From the NCBI GenBank assembly GCA_008933045.1, contig WBXJ01000037.1, forward strand, positions 1 to 16,601: 16,601 nucleotides of DNA. Direction: 5' to 3'. Numbering within the stretch: the first letter of the stretch is position 1; each line of letters starts with the position of its first letter. A program made the position numbers and the translations under genes. Below are positions 6,585-15,382 of this stretch, piece after piece. Source of the stretch: Verrucomicrobiota bacterium (GTDB lineage Bacteria > Verrucomicrobiota > Verrucomicrobiia > Limisphaerales > SXQI01). The notes beneath the pieces are model-generated. The model was not told the DNA's origin, ran no database searches, and saw only the letters and a program-made list of their open reading frames with translations.

Positions 6585-7853
6585 TTAGTGAGCTCCTCCT
6601 TGATGAGTGACGCTGTCAGTCTCCGGCTCTTCGTGCCAAGTAACCGCCTCCTTCAAGCGCGGGTCGCGAATCGGATAGGGCGCGTGCGCGGCGAATGATT
6701 TCTTGAAAACCCAATAAAGAACCGAGCCGATAACAACGAGGCAAATAGGATCCCAGATCGTCAAATGTAATCCTTTTGGATAAAGCACCGGCATAATATT
6801 AAACGTGATGTCGAGGTAGTGCATCAGCCACACCCAAACACAGACCGGGAACATAATGCTCAGGTTGAGCTTCACATCGATGCGGAGTAACGTCACGAAG
6901 GGCACCACAAAGTGACCGAAAAGGATCACCATACCAATATCCCACCATGAACCTTTTTCACGAAGCACATACCAGAAAGTCTCTTCAGGAATAGCGGCGT
7001 TCCAGATCAGGAAATATTGCGAAAAGTGGATGTAAGCATAGAACACGGTGAACGCAAAAAGCAGCACGCCGATGTCGTAAATCTGACGTTTGAAAATCAC
7101 ACCTTTCAACGGCCCTTTGGACAGTGCGATGGTGATTAAATAACAGGTCGCAAGCGTCGTCCAAGTGCTACCCGCGAAGTAATATACTCCATACATCGTG
7201 GAGAAAAATTGGTGCTGCAACGACTTCATCCAGTAAATCGCGGCGAACGTTAGAGTTAGCGCGAAGATCCAGATACCTCCGGCCGCGTAACGGCGTAGGA
7301 TGATGGTGCATTTGGGGTCACCCGTCGCGTCTTGCTTGATCGACCATCGTCGCAAATTCCAAGTCAGCCAAGTCCACAAAAGGAAAATCACAAACGCAAC
7401 GACATAAAACGTGGGCTGATTGAACAGCACCCGCTTGGTCATGAGCGAATGATCCGGCGGATTCATTGTCATCCATGGATAAATCTCCGTCGCTAAAAAT
7501 GCGATAGGCAGAAATAAAAGGCCCATGACGGGCAGCAGGAATGCGATGTGCTCAAGAAATCGACGAATGGGCACGGACCAACCGGCATCGAATAGATGAT
7601 GGAAAAGCACTAATACTAAAGCACCGAGACAAATGCTCAGGTAGAACATGAATGCGGTGAGATAAGAATAAGCGAACTGTTTGATCACCGGTACGGCTGC
7701 ATCGCCGGTGCCCGCGTGATCCGCCGGTGCCGAGGCAGTGGTAGCGGATTTGACAACCGGATCGGCAGCTTCGACAGTGGCGACACTGTGAATCAACCAA
7801 ACCAATGCCGCAGCCAGCAGCCAGGTTTTGATGTGGATAAATTTTGAAAGCAT
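6585..7853 (-). CDS. actF: Alternative complex III membrane subunit ActF
   Basis: This is a large integral membrane protein with about 10 helices, related to ActC and the NrfD/PsrC family. It would form part of the membrane core of ACIII, which oxidises quinol. Recognisable ActF-like segments include FLPIAFLATEIYPWM, IYWMKSLQHQFFSTMYG and FYAYIHFSQYFLIWN, the last being typical of the family. The N-terminal 30 residues are hydrophobic and end in VEAAD, which could be a cleaved signal or a first helix. The frame can be opened from a TTG at 7868, but I prefer ATG 7853 (422 residues), 17 bases after the actE stop; neither has a clear ribosome binding site. The C-terminus ends in a short HQGGAH tail. 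The downstream gene starts one base after the stop codon. Confidence 0.9.
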   Translation of the reverse strand: MLSKFIHIKTWLLAAALVWLIHSVATVEAADPVVKSATTASAPADHAGTGDAAVPVIKQFAYSYLTAFMFYLSICLGALVLVLFHHLFDAGWSVPIRRFLEHIAFLLPVMGLLFLPIAFLATEIYPWMTMNPPDHSLMTKRVLFNQPTFYVVAFVIFLLWTWLTWNLRRWSIKQDATGDPKCTIILRRYAAGGIWIFALTLTFAAIYWMKSLQHQFFSTMYGVYYFAGSTWTTLATCYLITIALSKGPLKGVIFKRQIYDIGVLLFAFTVFYAYIHFSQYFLIWNAAIPEETFWYVLREKGSWWDIGMVILFGHFVVPFVTLLRIDVKLNLSIMFPVCVWVWLMHYLDITFNIMPVLYPKGLHLTIWDPICLVVIGSVLYWVFKKSFAAHAPYPIRDPRLKEAVTWHEEPETDSVTHQGGAH

Positions 7854-7870
7854 GGCGTGAAAAAGCAAAG

Positions 7871-8491
7871 TTATTTTAGGCCAGCACGAAGCTCTGCTGG
7901 GACATCATTCACCAATCCTAACCGAGCGAGTTGCAAGGTGCGAAGGTAGCCGATAATCGCCCAGCGATCCTCGACCGTAACATTGGCACCGTATCCGCCC
8001 ATGAGGTTTTTTCCAGAGGTGATTGTATTAAAAATCTCACCGTCCGTCATGGAGACAATGCGCTTATCGTGAAGGTTGGCGACGACCGCCATCCCGTATT
8101 TCTTGGTGATGCCATTGCCATCCGCCAATGCACCGTGGCAAGGCACGCAACTGATCTGATAGCGTTCCTTACCTCGAGCGAGCAGTTTGGCAGTCAGTCC
8201 AACCGGCATCTCGGCAACAAAATTCGTCGAACTTGGCAACCGACCCGTATTAAAGGGAGTGTCCTGATAGTGGGATCCCCGTGCCACGGTCCCTACGAGC
8301 AGGGGGCGGGAAGATTTACCATCGGTGAAAAACGCGTTGGGAGCCTGAGGACGAAGCTTCGGCTGACGATCCATGTCTGGGAAAATTTCAATCGGCGGCT
8401 TGCGGGATTTGGATCCCTGAAATCCGGCAATACCCACCACGGCCAGTGAGGCGACAATCAGAACAAAGAAAAAGGATAACCAGTAGCGCAT
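7871..8491 (-). CDS. actE: Alternative complex III monoheme cytochrome c subunit ActE
   Basis: This 206-residue protein has an N-terminal hydrophobic anchor or signal (about 4-24) and a periplasmic cytochrome c domain. It has one heme site, CVPCH (115-119), and a downstream methionine, M164 (in NLMGGYG), as the likely axial ligand. The G-x-Y-x-I-S-C-V-P-C-H-G arrangement and the M-T-D-G-E-I-F segment (148-154) fit ActE. In ACIII this subunit accepts electrons from the pentaheme and Fe-S chain or hands them to a downstream oxidase. A strong GGAGG ribosome binding site overlaps the end of actD, and the ATG lies one base after the actD stop. Confidence 0.9.
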   Translation of the reverse strand: MRYWLSFFFVLIVASLAVVGIAGFQGSKSRKPPIEIFPDMDRQPKLRPQAPNAFFTDGKSSRPLLVGTVARGSHYQDTPFNTGRLPSSTNFVAEMPVGLTAKLLARGKERYQISCVPCHGALADGNGITKKYGMAVVANLHDKRIVSMTDGEIFNTITSGKNLMGGYGANVTVEDRWAIIGYLRTLQLARLGLVNDVPAELRAGLK

Positions 8492-8492
8492 A

Positions 8493-9032
8493 TTAATCCT
8501 CCACCAATTCGATGCTTTTGCTGCCGAGATTTTCCAGCAGTTTGCGGGTTTCTGTGGCGGAAAACTTTGGATCCGAAGCTTCGATCACGACGAAAAACCG
8601 GTCATCCGAAGCGCGAGCAAAGCGTTGGCTCTTAAAAATTGGGTTGTAAAGCTTGGGCAAGCGATTCAGGAAACACATGCCGAGCAATGTCCCAAAAGAC
8701 GCGAGCAAAATCGTCAACTCGTAGGATACCGGGAAAGCAAAGAGCGGACTGAATAGCGGTTTACCACCCACAATGATGGGGTAGTCGTATTTGTTCATGA
8801 ACCAAATCATCGACATACCGATAGTGAGGCCGATGACGCCACCGACGAATGAAAAATAACCTACTTTGGAATTCTTGATTCCCATTGCCCCATCCATCCC
8901 GTGAATCGGGAAAGGGGTGTGAACATCCCAGCGGCGAAAGCCAGCAATACGCACGGCGCGTGCGGCCTGCATCACATCCGCCGGAGTCTCAAACTCGGCG
9001 AGCAGGGCATAAGGTTTTGGAGTGTCGGACAT
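8493..9032 (-). CDS. actD: Alternative complex III subunit ActD (DUF3341 family)
   Basis: This 179-residue protein matches the ActD/DUF3341 architecture. A cytoplasmic N-terminal part holds the ETPADVMQAARAVR helix (about 15-27) and the DVHTPFPIHGMD segment (36-47). Two membrane spans (about 58-79 and 96-122) form a hairpin, and a C-terminal ferredoxin-like part contains DRFFVVIEA (144-152). It has no cofactor motifs. In known ACIII structures ActD is a structural subunit beside ActC. It lies 33 bases after actC, with no clear ribosome binding site, and is followed by actE after one base. Confidence 0.92.
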   Translation of the reverse strand: MSDTPKPYALLAEFETPADVMQAARAVRIAGFRRWDVHTPFPIHGMDGAMGIKNSKVGYFSFVGGVIGLTIGMSMIWFMNKYDYPIIVGGKPLFSPLFAFPVSYELTILLASFGTLLGMCFLNRLPKLYNPIFKSQRFARASDDRFFVVIEASDPKFSATETRKLLENLGSKSIELVED

Positions 9033-9065
9033 GATGACTAAAAGGTTGTTGAGTTCAGCCGGGCG

Positions 9066-10502
9066 TTAATGATGTCCCTCCTTCGCGCCACCCAATGGAT
9101 GGTGCGGATCGGCTTGTGGCGTGACGCCTTTGACTTCCGAAATGGCGATCATCGGCAAGAAACGCATGAACAAAAGGAAAAGTGTCAGGAATAAACCAAA
9201 GCTTCCCACAAAGGTTAAAATATCGACCGGTGTCGGTGAAAAATAACCCCATGAAGACGGGAGATAATCGCGATGAAGCGAGGTGACGATAATCACAAAA
9301 CGTTCAAACCACATCCCGATGTTCACAAAGATGGAGATAATGAACACGATGACGACGTTTTGTCGGATTGCCTTGAACCAGAAAAGCTGAGGGCAAATCA
9401 CGTTGCAACTGACCATCGACCAATAGGCCCACCAATAGGGCCCGAAAGCGCGATTCTTAAACGCATAAAGCTCGTAGGGATTGCCTCCATACCACGCAAT
9501 GAAAAACTCCATCGCATAGGCGTAGCCCACAATGGACCCTGTGGCCATCGTCACCTTACACATCAGGTCGATGTGCCGAATCGTGATTAGGTCGTGCAAT
9601 TTGCACACCGTGCGCAACGGAATCATCAGCGTGAGAACCATGCCGAATCCGGAGAAAATAGCTCCTGCGACGAAGTAAGGCGGAAAGATTGTGGTGTGCC
9701 ACCCTGGAACCACGGAGACCGCGAAGTCAAACGACACGATCGAATGCACTGACAAAACCAAGGGGGTCGAAATACCGGCCAGAAGCAAGTAAGCTTTTTC
9801 GTAGTTGCTCCAATGCCGATTTGATCCCGTCCAGCCTAGAGCAAAAAAACCATAAGCAAACTTGCGAATCTTGGTCTTAGCCCGATCCCGCATGGTCGCA
9901 AGATCCGGCACAAGGCCCGTGTACCAAAACAACAACGAAACCGTGCCATACGTCGATACGGCGAAGACGTCCCAAAGGAGCGGCGAGCGGAACTGGGGCC
10001 AAATGTTATTCGCATTCGGTATTGGGAACAGCCACCACGCAAACCAAATGCGTCCGACGTGAATCAACGGAAAAATACCTGCGCACGCCACGGCAAATAG
10101 GGTCATCGCTTCGGCAGCGCGGTTGATCGAGGTGCGCCACTTTTGACGGAGTAGAAACAGGACGGCTGAAATCAATGTTCCCGCGTGACCAATGCCGATC
10201 CAGAAGACGAAGTTTGTAATGTCCCAAGCCCAACCGACCGGCTGGTTAAGACCCCACACACCGATGCCTGCGGAGATCAAGTAAGCAATCATGCCGAAAC
10301 ACATCGACATCACCAACGCACTCGGAATGAAAAAAGCCCACCACCACTTAGGAGTTTTGCCCTCCACAATCCCAGCGATCGTCGCGGTGATCCAACTCAA
10401 CGAGCGATTGTTGAGAACCAACGGCTCACGCTCTAACTCCTTGGGTGCGGGCGCGACGGTTAATGTCGGGGTTTCGTGGTGAGATCTAGTCGTCGCAGCC
10501 AT
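9066..10502 (-). CDS. actC: Alternative complex III quinol-binding membrane subunit ActC (NrfD/PsrC-like)
   Basis: This 478-residue integral membrane protein has an N-terminal cytoplasmic stretch of about 50 residues and around ten helices, as in the NrfD/PsrC/ActC family. It would hold the quinol oxidation site facing the Fe-S subunit ActB. Segments such as GWAWDITNFVFWIGIGHAG and the later YAMEFFIAWYGGNPYE are strongly ActC-like. The ATG overlaps the actB stop by one base (TAATG), and an AAAGGAG ribosome binding site lies in the end of actB. The C-terminus is histidine- and glycine-rich (HHPLGGAKEGHH), similar in style to the tails of ActB and ActF in this operon. Confidence 0.94.
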   Translation of the reverse strand: MAATTRSHHETPTLTVAPAPKELEREPLVLNNRSLSWITATIAGIVEGKTPKWWWAFFIPSALVMSMCFGMIAYLISAGIGVWGLNQPVGWAWDITNFVFWIGIGHAGTLISAVLFLLRQKWRTSINRAAEAMTLFAVACAGIFPLIHVGRIWFAWWLFPIPNANNIWPQFRSPLLWDVFAVSTYGTVSLLFWYTGLVPDLATMRDRAKTKIRKFAYGFFALGWTGSNRHWSNYEKAYLLLAGISTPLVLSVHSIVSFDFAVSVVPGWHTTIFPPYFVAGAIFSGFGMVLTLMIPLRTVCKLHDLITIRHIDLMCKVTMATGSIVGYAYAMEFFIAWYGGNPYELYAFKNRAFGPYWWAYWSMVSCNVICPQLFWFKAIRQNVVIVFIISIFVNIGMWFERFVIIVTSLHRDYLPSSWGYFSPTPVDILTFVGSFGLFLTLFLLFMRFLPMIAISEVKGVTPQADPHHPLGGAKEGHH

Positions 10503-13500
10503 TAGTGGGCTCCTTTCTGCCCCGATTGGGCAGCAGGGTGATTGCTCGCAGCCGCGCCATGGGCACCGTGGGTCTCCATGGGACTGCCGTGCTGTTCAAT
10601 ATACTCTTCCAAACTCAGCGGCTCTTTATGAAAATCAGGCATGGCCGGATTGGGGTTGCGGATACGTGCGAGGTAAGTCGTGCGAGGCTTAGTGTCGAGG
10701 AATCCGAGGACAGAATAGTTTCGATCCTGATTCTTGAGCTGAGAAACGCGGCTCGTTTTGTCTAAGAGATTACCGAACGTAATCGCATCAGCCGGACACG
10801 CTTGAGCGCAGGCCGTGGTGAAGGTTCCTTCGGGCACCTGCACATTTCCTGACGCCCCCGCTTTCACTTTTTGAGTGATCTTAGCATTCTCAATGCGCTG
10901 CACGCAGAATGTGCATTTCTCCATGACACCGCGCATTCGCACGCTGACATCAGGGTTCTTGACCAGCTTGGTCAACTCCCACTCGTCCTCTGGCTTATAC
11001 CCTCGATCCGGATTATTCCACCAACGTTTCAGACCAAATTCTCCATCCATCTGGTTCAGCATCGGCGTGGGATACCACGGGCCTTTGAGTTGATCCAGCG
11101 TGCGGCGGTTGTAATCGAAGAAATTAAAACGACGCACTTTATACGGACAGTTGTTTGAGCAATATCGCGTGCCCACACAACGGTTGTAAGCCATGACGTT
11201 GAGACCCTCTTCGTCGTGAACCGTGGCGTTAACAGGACACACACTCTCGCACGGAGCAGATTCGCAATGCTGACACAACATCGGCTGAACCACCATCTGG
11301 GGATCGTCTGCAAACTGATCCCGATGTTTCGCCGCACTGCTGAAATACCGATCAATTCGCAACCACTGCATCTCGCGACCGCGACGAACTTGTTCCTTAC
11401 CAACGATCGGAATATTATTTTCGCTCTGGCAAGCCATGACACAGGCGTTGCAGCCGACGCAAGAATTGAGATCAATGGCCATTCCCCATTGGTGAACATC
11501 GCTTTTCAACGAGGGATTCTCTTCGTAAGGATGCTTGTAAATCCCACCGGCGTTCGGAGCATGGGCCTCAAGGTCCATGTTTTTGGCGAAATCGGGCTTG
11601 GCTTTGAATTGATCCAAATTCCCCTCGCGAATAATCGGACGACCATCCATCAACCCATGCTCTTGAGTGGTAGCTAATTCGTAAGTTTGACCCGTCTTGG
11701 TAAGCTTAACACCACTCACCGCGTGGAGATTCGTCGAGCTGCGAATTGCATACGCATTGTAGCCCGTGCCAATTCCAATCCGACCCGTGCGCTCACGTCC
11801 GTAACCTAATGCTAAACCAATGGTATAATCTGCGAGACCGGGCTGAATCCAGACTGCGCCGCGCACCTTGCGGCCACCGACTTCGATCTCAACCACATCA
11901 TTGATGTAACGCCCATCCTTCGCCTGCGAGTTGCGGCTCAGTCCCAACTCTTCGGCAGTCTTAGGACTAAGCAGAACCGCGTTGTCCCAAGTGATTTTCG
12001 AAATTGGATCGGGAAGCTCTTGAAGCCAGCCGTTGTTATTATACCGGCCGTCATCCATCGAATAGCTGTTGTGGAACACCGCCTCGAGGTTTGCGATTGA
12101 AGCCGCACCGACCTGAGCCACGGCGGGAAGCGCGGCGAGCGAGAATGGAACAGCGGAGATCGCGGGAGCGCTCTTCGCCAGAAATCCATCATGCAAAAAT
12201 TTTCCCCAGCTATTCTCAAAATCTGCACCGCCAGCGAGTTCCTTAAAAGTCGCTTGGACAATTTCGTAACTCGAGGGCTGTAAAACACCGGAGAGCCGAG
12301 CAAGAAATTCCAGATCGGTCATCCCTCCAAACAATGGTTCGATCAACGGTTGCACAGGAACATAAGTTCCATCCGCGCTTCGTCCGTCACCCCAGGATTC
12401 CAGATAATGCGCCGCCGCATAATGCCAGGTACTCACTGGAAAAGTCTCATCCTCGTAATAACCGAGTCGCAACACTTCCTTAGCTTTCTTGGCGGCTGCG
12501 GAAAAATTTAAATCAGCCGGAACATTGTAAACAGGGTTTCCACCCACGATGACCAATGTTTGCACGGTGCCAGCGTTCAGATCCGCAATGACCTCTGCAA
12601 GGGTGGACTCCTTTGCATCCACTGCCGGCAGCAGGCTCAGCGTGGTTCCCAATGCGCCGAGTGCGTTGTTCATGGCAAGTGCCAAAAGATGCACTTCAAG
12701 CGGTTGACGAATACCCGCCACCACCAAGGCTTTCCCCTTGCTGGCGATCAGATCCTTCGCACATTCCGCGATCCACTTATCAGCAACACTTGCCCCTTTA
12801 ACAATCGCTTCGGCAAATTGGGCTGCGACGGCCGCAATCGCTGAAGGCGATTTCCGGAGTCGATGATCCGCACTCGCCCCTGCCAGTGTGAACAAGCTTT
12901 CCACGACATAAAGTCGGCTCATCACATCGGTAGGCTTTGCCACCTTGCGGTTTTGGGCAAACCCTCGGATGTAGCGGGCAGAATTGTCCTCACCTCCCAC
13001 AAAATCAAAATCTAAGGAGAGAATGCACGTCGCTTTTTCAAAATTGTAGGACGACCGCAGGTTAGGCCCGAACGCCTTCGCCACCGCTGTCCGTTGCACA
13101 TCTCCATCCGTTGGTTCAAAAGTCACCCACTTCGATCGGGGATACGTTGCAGCGATCGAAGCCTGCAAGCGCTCGCGCGAAGGAGAGGAGCTACGTTCCA
13201 CCAAAAACGCTAAGCCTGCCCCCTGATTTCCCTTATGTGTGGCAGCGACCTCGGTCAAGTGGTCCATCGCCACCGCGCGTTCAACCGTATTTCCCAGACC
13301 TGTGTGCCGCGTGGCGCGATCCGCATCATACAAATTCAGAATCGACGCCTGCGCCAAATGGTCGGTGCCAATATTGCCCAGCGGATGCTGGGTGTTAGCC
13401 TCGATTTTGACAGGACGCCCCTCGTGCGAACGAACCACCACAGGTAACGAACCACCACGGGTCGGCACCGAGGTTGCGTAAAATTGAGAAACGCCGTGGA

Positions 13501-13768
13501 TATAGCCCGCCGGCATTTTTGAGAACGGCAGGATTTTTTCTTCCGGTCGGCGGCAACCGGTCAATCCGATGCCTGCGAACAGCATCGAAGCCGACATGAG
13601 CTTCAGAAAAGCGCGTCGGCCTGTTTCATCCGTAAACTCACTAGCACCCGCAGGAAACTCGCGTTCAAGCCACGGACGGACCTCGGGCGACTCGGCTAAT
13701 TGGTCAAGACTGCGCCAGTAATTAGGACCTTGCACTGGCTCAGGACAGGGGGGGGGAATCGTTTTCAT
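10502..13768 (-). CDS. actB: Alternative complex III molybdopterin-like/Fe-S fusion subunit ActB
   Basis: This 1088-residue periplasmic subunit joins a large molybdopterin-oxidoreductase-like domain (about 75-700) to a four-cluster ferredoxin domain. A twin-arginine export signal RRAFLK (51-56) precedes a hydrophobic stretch and a lipobox-like GLTGC (C72), so it is probably Tat-exported and lipid-anchored. The Fe-S sites are C770/773/776/780, C832/835/840/844, C864/870/874 (one ligand short, consistent with a 3Fe-4S cluster) and C952/955 with C987/991. It would pass electrons from the ActC quinol site to heme subunits. I start at ATG 13768, which overlaps the actA stop (ATGA); the frame extends to a TTG at 13810. 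Codons 5-7 form a run of nine C on the coding strand. The C-terminal 25 residues are rich in His, Gly and Ala. Confidence 0.95.
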   Translation of the reverse strand: MKTIPPPCPEPVQGPNYWRSLDQLAESPEVRPWLEREFPAGASEFTDETGRRAFLKLMSASMLFAGIGLTGCRRPEEKILPFSKMPAGYIHGVSQFYATSVPTRGGSLPVVVRSHEGRPVKIEANTQHPLGNIGTDHLAQASILNLYDADRATRHTGLGNTVERAVAMDHLTEVAATHKGNQGAGLAFLVERSSSPSRERLQASIAATYPRSKWVTFEPTDGDVQRTAVAKAFGPNLRSSYNFEKATCILSLDFDFVGGEDNSARYIRGFAQNRKVAKPTDVMSRLYVVESLFTLAGASADHRLRKSPSAIAAVAAQFAEAIVKGASVADKWIAECAKDLIASKGKALVVAGIRQPLEVHLLALAMNNALGALGTTLSLLPAVDAKESTLAEVIADLNAGTVQTLVIVGGNPVYNVPADLNFSAAAKKAKEVLRLGYYEDETFPVSTWHYAAAHYLESWGDGRSADGTYVPVQPLIEPLFGGMTDLEFLARLSGVLQPSSYEIVQATFKELAGGADFENSWGKFLHDGFLAKSAPAISAVPFSLAALPAVAQVGAASIANLEAVFHNSYSMDDGRYNNNGWLQELPDPISKITWDNAVLLSPKTAEELGLSRNSQAKDGRYINDVVEIEVGGRKVRGAVWIQPGLADYTIGLALGYGRERTGRIGIGTGYNAYAIRSSTNLHAVSGVKLTKTGQTYELATTQEHGLMDGRPIIREGNLDQFKAKPDFAKNMDLEAHAPNAGGIYKHPYEENPSLKSDVHQWGMAIDLNSCVGCNACVMACQSENNIPIVGKEQVRRGREMQWLRIDRYFSSAAKHRDQFADDPQMVVQPMLCQHCESAPCESVCPVNATVHDEEGLNVMAYNRCVGTRYCSNNCPYKVRRFNFFDYNRRTLDQLKGPWYPTPMLNQMDGEFGLKRWWNNPDRGYKPEDEWELTKLVKNPDVSVRMRGVMEKCTFCVQRIENAKITQKVKAGASGNVQVPEGTFTTACAQACPADAITFGNLLDKTSRVSQLKNQDRNYSVLGFLDTKPRTTYLARIRNPNPAMPDFHKEPLSLEEYIEQHGSPMETHGAHGAAASNHPAAQSGQKGAH

Positions 13769-14415
13769 CGGTGACAGGTGGAGCAATTCTGGGAGGCGTT
13801 GACCTTCCAATCGTGAACAAACTTTGCTCCTTTATCCTTGGCAAAATTCTCGGGGGGCACCCAATTTAAATTATAAACCTCTTCGGGCGGACGGATTTTG
13901 GCTGCGGGATCGCGGTGGCAATCAAGGCAAAAACTCATGCTCAACGGTTTGGCATGGTAAACCTCATCCATCTTGTTGATTGGACCGTGGCAATGCACGC
14001 AACTGACTCCTCGGTTCACATGAACCGCGTGATTGAAATAGACGTAATCGGGAGTTTTATGAATCTGCACCCAGGAAACGGGTTGTCCGCTGCGGAAACT
14101 TTCTCGCACAGGTTCTAAACGGGCATCGCTCGCCAAAACCTGATTGTGGCAGTTCATGCAGGTGTTGGCAGATGGAATATTTGAAAACCACGATTGCTCC
14201 ACTCCGTTGTGGCAATAACGGCAATCTAATCCCAACTGCTCCGCGTGAACCGTGTGGGGAAATGGAACCGGTTGGATTGGCTGGTAACCCACCCGCGTGT
14301 ACTTGGGCGTAAAATAATAGGTCACCCCCGCTGTAACCACGGAGCCTACGATCATCACCCCGAGCAACAGGCGAAGCGGTAACTTATTCGTCCACTTTGG
14401 AAAAATGTCAGACAT
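13765..14415 (-). CDS. actA: Alternative complex III pentaheme cytochrome c subunit ActA
   Basis: This 216-residue protein has one N-terminal membrane span (about 14-33) and a periplasmic domain with five CxxCH heme sites: CRYCH 65-69, CMNCH 86-90, CVHCH 139-143, CLDCH 163-167 and CSTCH 211-215. Extra histidines (for example H54, H57, H129, H132) are available as distal ligands. Five hemes, the anchor and the position before actB match ActA of ACIII. It is the first gene of the operon. The ATG at 14415 has no clear ribosome binding site upstream on its own strand; an AGGAG seen there is on the opposite strand. Its stop overlaps the actB start by ATGA. Confidence 0.95.
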   Translation of the reverse strand: MSDIFPKWTNKLPLRLLLGVMIVGSVVTAGVTYYFTPKYTRVGYQPIQPVPFPHTVHAEQLGLDCRYCHNGVEQSWFSNIPSANTCMNCHNQVLASDARLEPVRESFRSGQPVSWVQIHKTPDYVYFNHAVHVNRGVSCVHCHGPINKMDEVYHAKPLSMSFCLDCHRDPAAKIRPPEEVYNLNWVPPENFAKDKGAKFVHDWKVNASQNCSTCHR

Positions 14416-14527
14416 GTTAGAAAGGAGAGTTCAACGAATCTCCAAGGGAATCTAGATTACGCAATGACCCAAAGCGCAAACGAAATCGTTCGTCGCGCAA
14501 TTCAGCAAGGCTAATGATGATCAACAA

Positions 14528-14542
14528 ATGCTGGGCCAGCAT
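14528..14542. promoter_or_regulatory. 15-bp dyad in the intergenic region before actA
   Basis: ATGCTGG-G-CCAGCAT is a perfect 7+7 inverted repeat with a one-base centre, about 115 bases upstream of the actA start. The 256-base gap 14416-14671 separates the methyltransferase stop from actA and must hold the operon promoter if the two are not co-transcribed. On the minus strand, TTGGAT (14580-14575) and TGAATA (14557-14552) are spaced 17 bases apart just upstream of the dyad and could be a weak promoter. The dyad would then sit like an operator. Nothing else in this gap is convincing. Confidence 0.3.
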
Positions 14543-14671
14543 AAGAAATACTATTCAACAGACTATGCATGTTTATCCAATCGCACGAGAGACGGCAAGC
14601 CTTCAATCGTAGAAAGGCGGAGTTTTCCAAATGCCTAATCCTTGCAATTAGAAAAATGCATTCGTCGAGCT

Positions 14672-15355
14672 TCAACATTCAGGCTTGGGTTGAGCCCTGA
14701 CAGCGATCTCGTATTCCGGAAGAATCCACAGTCCCACGCGGCGAATCGTTCGGTAAGTTCGCTCCCCTAGCCCGATTCTATCAGCCCAGACCGCTGCGGC
14801 GCGGTCGAATCTGAACCGCTGCAATCGGATGTGCTCAAACTCGAAACCACATTCCAGAACAAGATTTCCTAAGCTCTGCACGTTCCAAGAATAAAGGTGA
14901 TGGTTGGGTTCATCCTTAACGAATTGAGCACACAAACACGGGCGTTCACACGGCACATTCAACAGGAGCACCCCACTCGGTTTCAACAGACGCTTGATCT
15001 CAAACAAAACCTGAGCGGGAGCAATCGCGTGTTCCAACATGTGATGGCAAATCACCACATCCGCCAGAGCCGCTGGCAATGCGGCTGAGGACGAGAAGAA
15101 TTCGATCCCCAAATTTCGCGCCTGCTCCTCGATCGCTTCGGACACATCAATTCCAATTTTTCGGGCGCAGTTCAGACCCGCTAGATTCCAACCCGCGCCC
15201 ACCCCATATTCAAGCACCGTATCCGTGGGTTGGACATGAGCCGCGAATTTTGCTGCTCGCAACCGAATCACCCACGGCAGAGCACGCACGGGCAAGCCAC
15301 GCTTCACGCCGTGGTAATCACGTCCGGCTTCACCTAAATAATGCGGTAGGCTCAT
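14672..15355 (-). CDS. Class I SAM-dependent methyltransferase, substrate unknown
   Basis: This 227-residue protein has a class I Rossmann methyltransferase core. Motif I is VLEYGVGAGWN (47-57), the acidic residue after strand 2 is D70 (in GIDVSE), and the strand 4 motif is DVVICHHMLEH (99-109), followed by FEIKRLLKPSGVLLLNVPCE. This resembles the Methyltransf_11/23 groups, which methylate small molecules, lipids or glycans; the substrate cannot be told. The frame opens at a GTG (15370), but ATG 15355 gives a more natural N-terminus. The gene points toward the ACIII operon and is separated from it by 256 bases. No strong terminator is seen downstream, so read-through into actA is possible. 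Confidence 0.85.
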   Translation of the reverse strand: MSLPHYLGEAGRDYHGVKRGLPVRALPWVIRLRAAKFAAHVQPTDTVLEYGVGAGWNLAGLNCARKIGIDVSEAIEEQARNLGIEFFSSSAALPAALADVVICHHMLEHAIAPAQVLFEIKRLLKPSGVLLLNVPCERPCLCAQFVKDEPNHHLYSWNVQSLGNLVLECGFEFEHIRLQRFRFDRAAAVWADRIGLGERTYRTIRRVGLWILPEYEIAVRAQPKPEC

Positions 15356-15382
15356 GGTTGACCCGATCACCCTACAGAAAGC

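Noticed and set aside
7931..8449. Plus-strand open frame of 172 codons opposite actE
   Set aside because: It is antisense to actE, whose cytochrome motif and ribosome binding site are clear, and no domain is recognisable in the plus-strand frame.
13768..13810. Upstream TTG start for actB adding 14 residues
   Set aside because: The extension lies wholly inside the actA coding end and would place the Tat signal farther from the N-terminus. ATG 13768 overlaps the actA stop as ATGA.
14636..14652. CTAAT...ATTAG inverted repeat after the methyltransferase gene
   Set aside because: The stem is only 5 AT-rich base pairs with a 7-base loop and no T-run at the right place, so it does not support a terminator.
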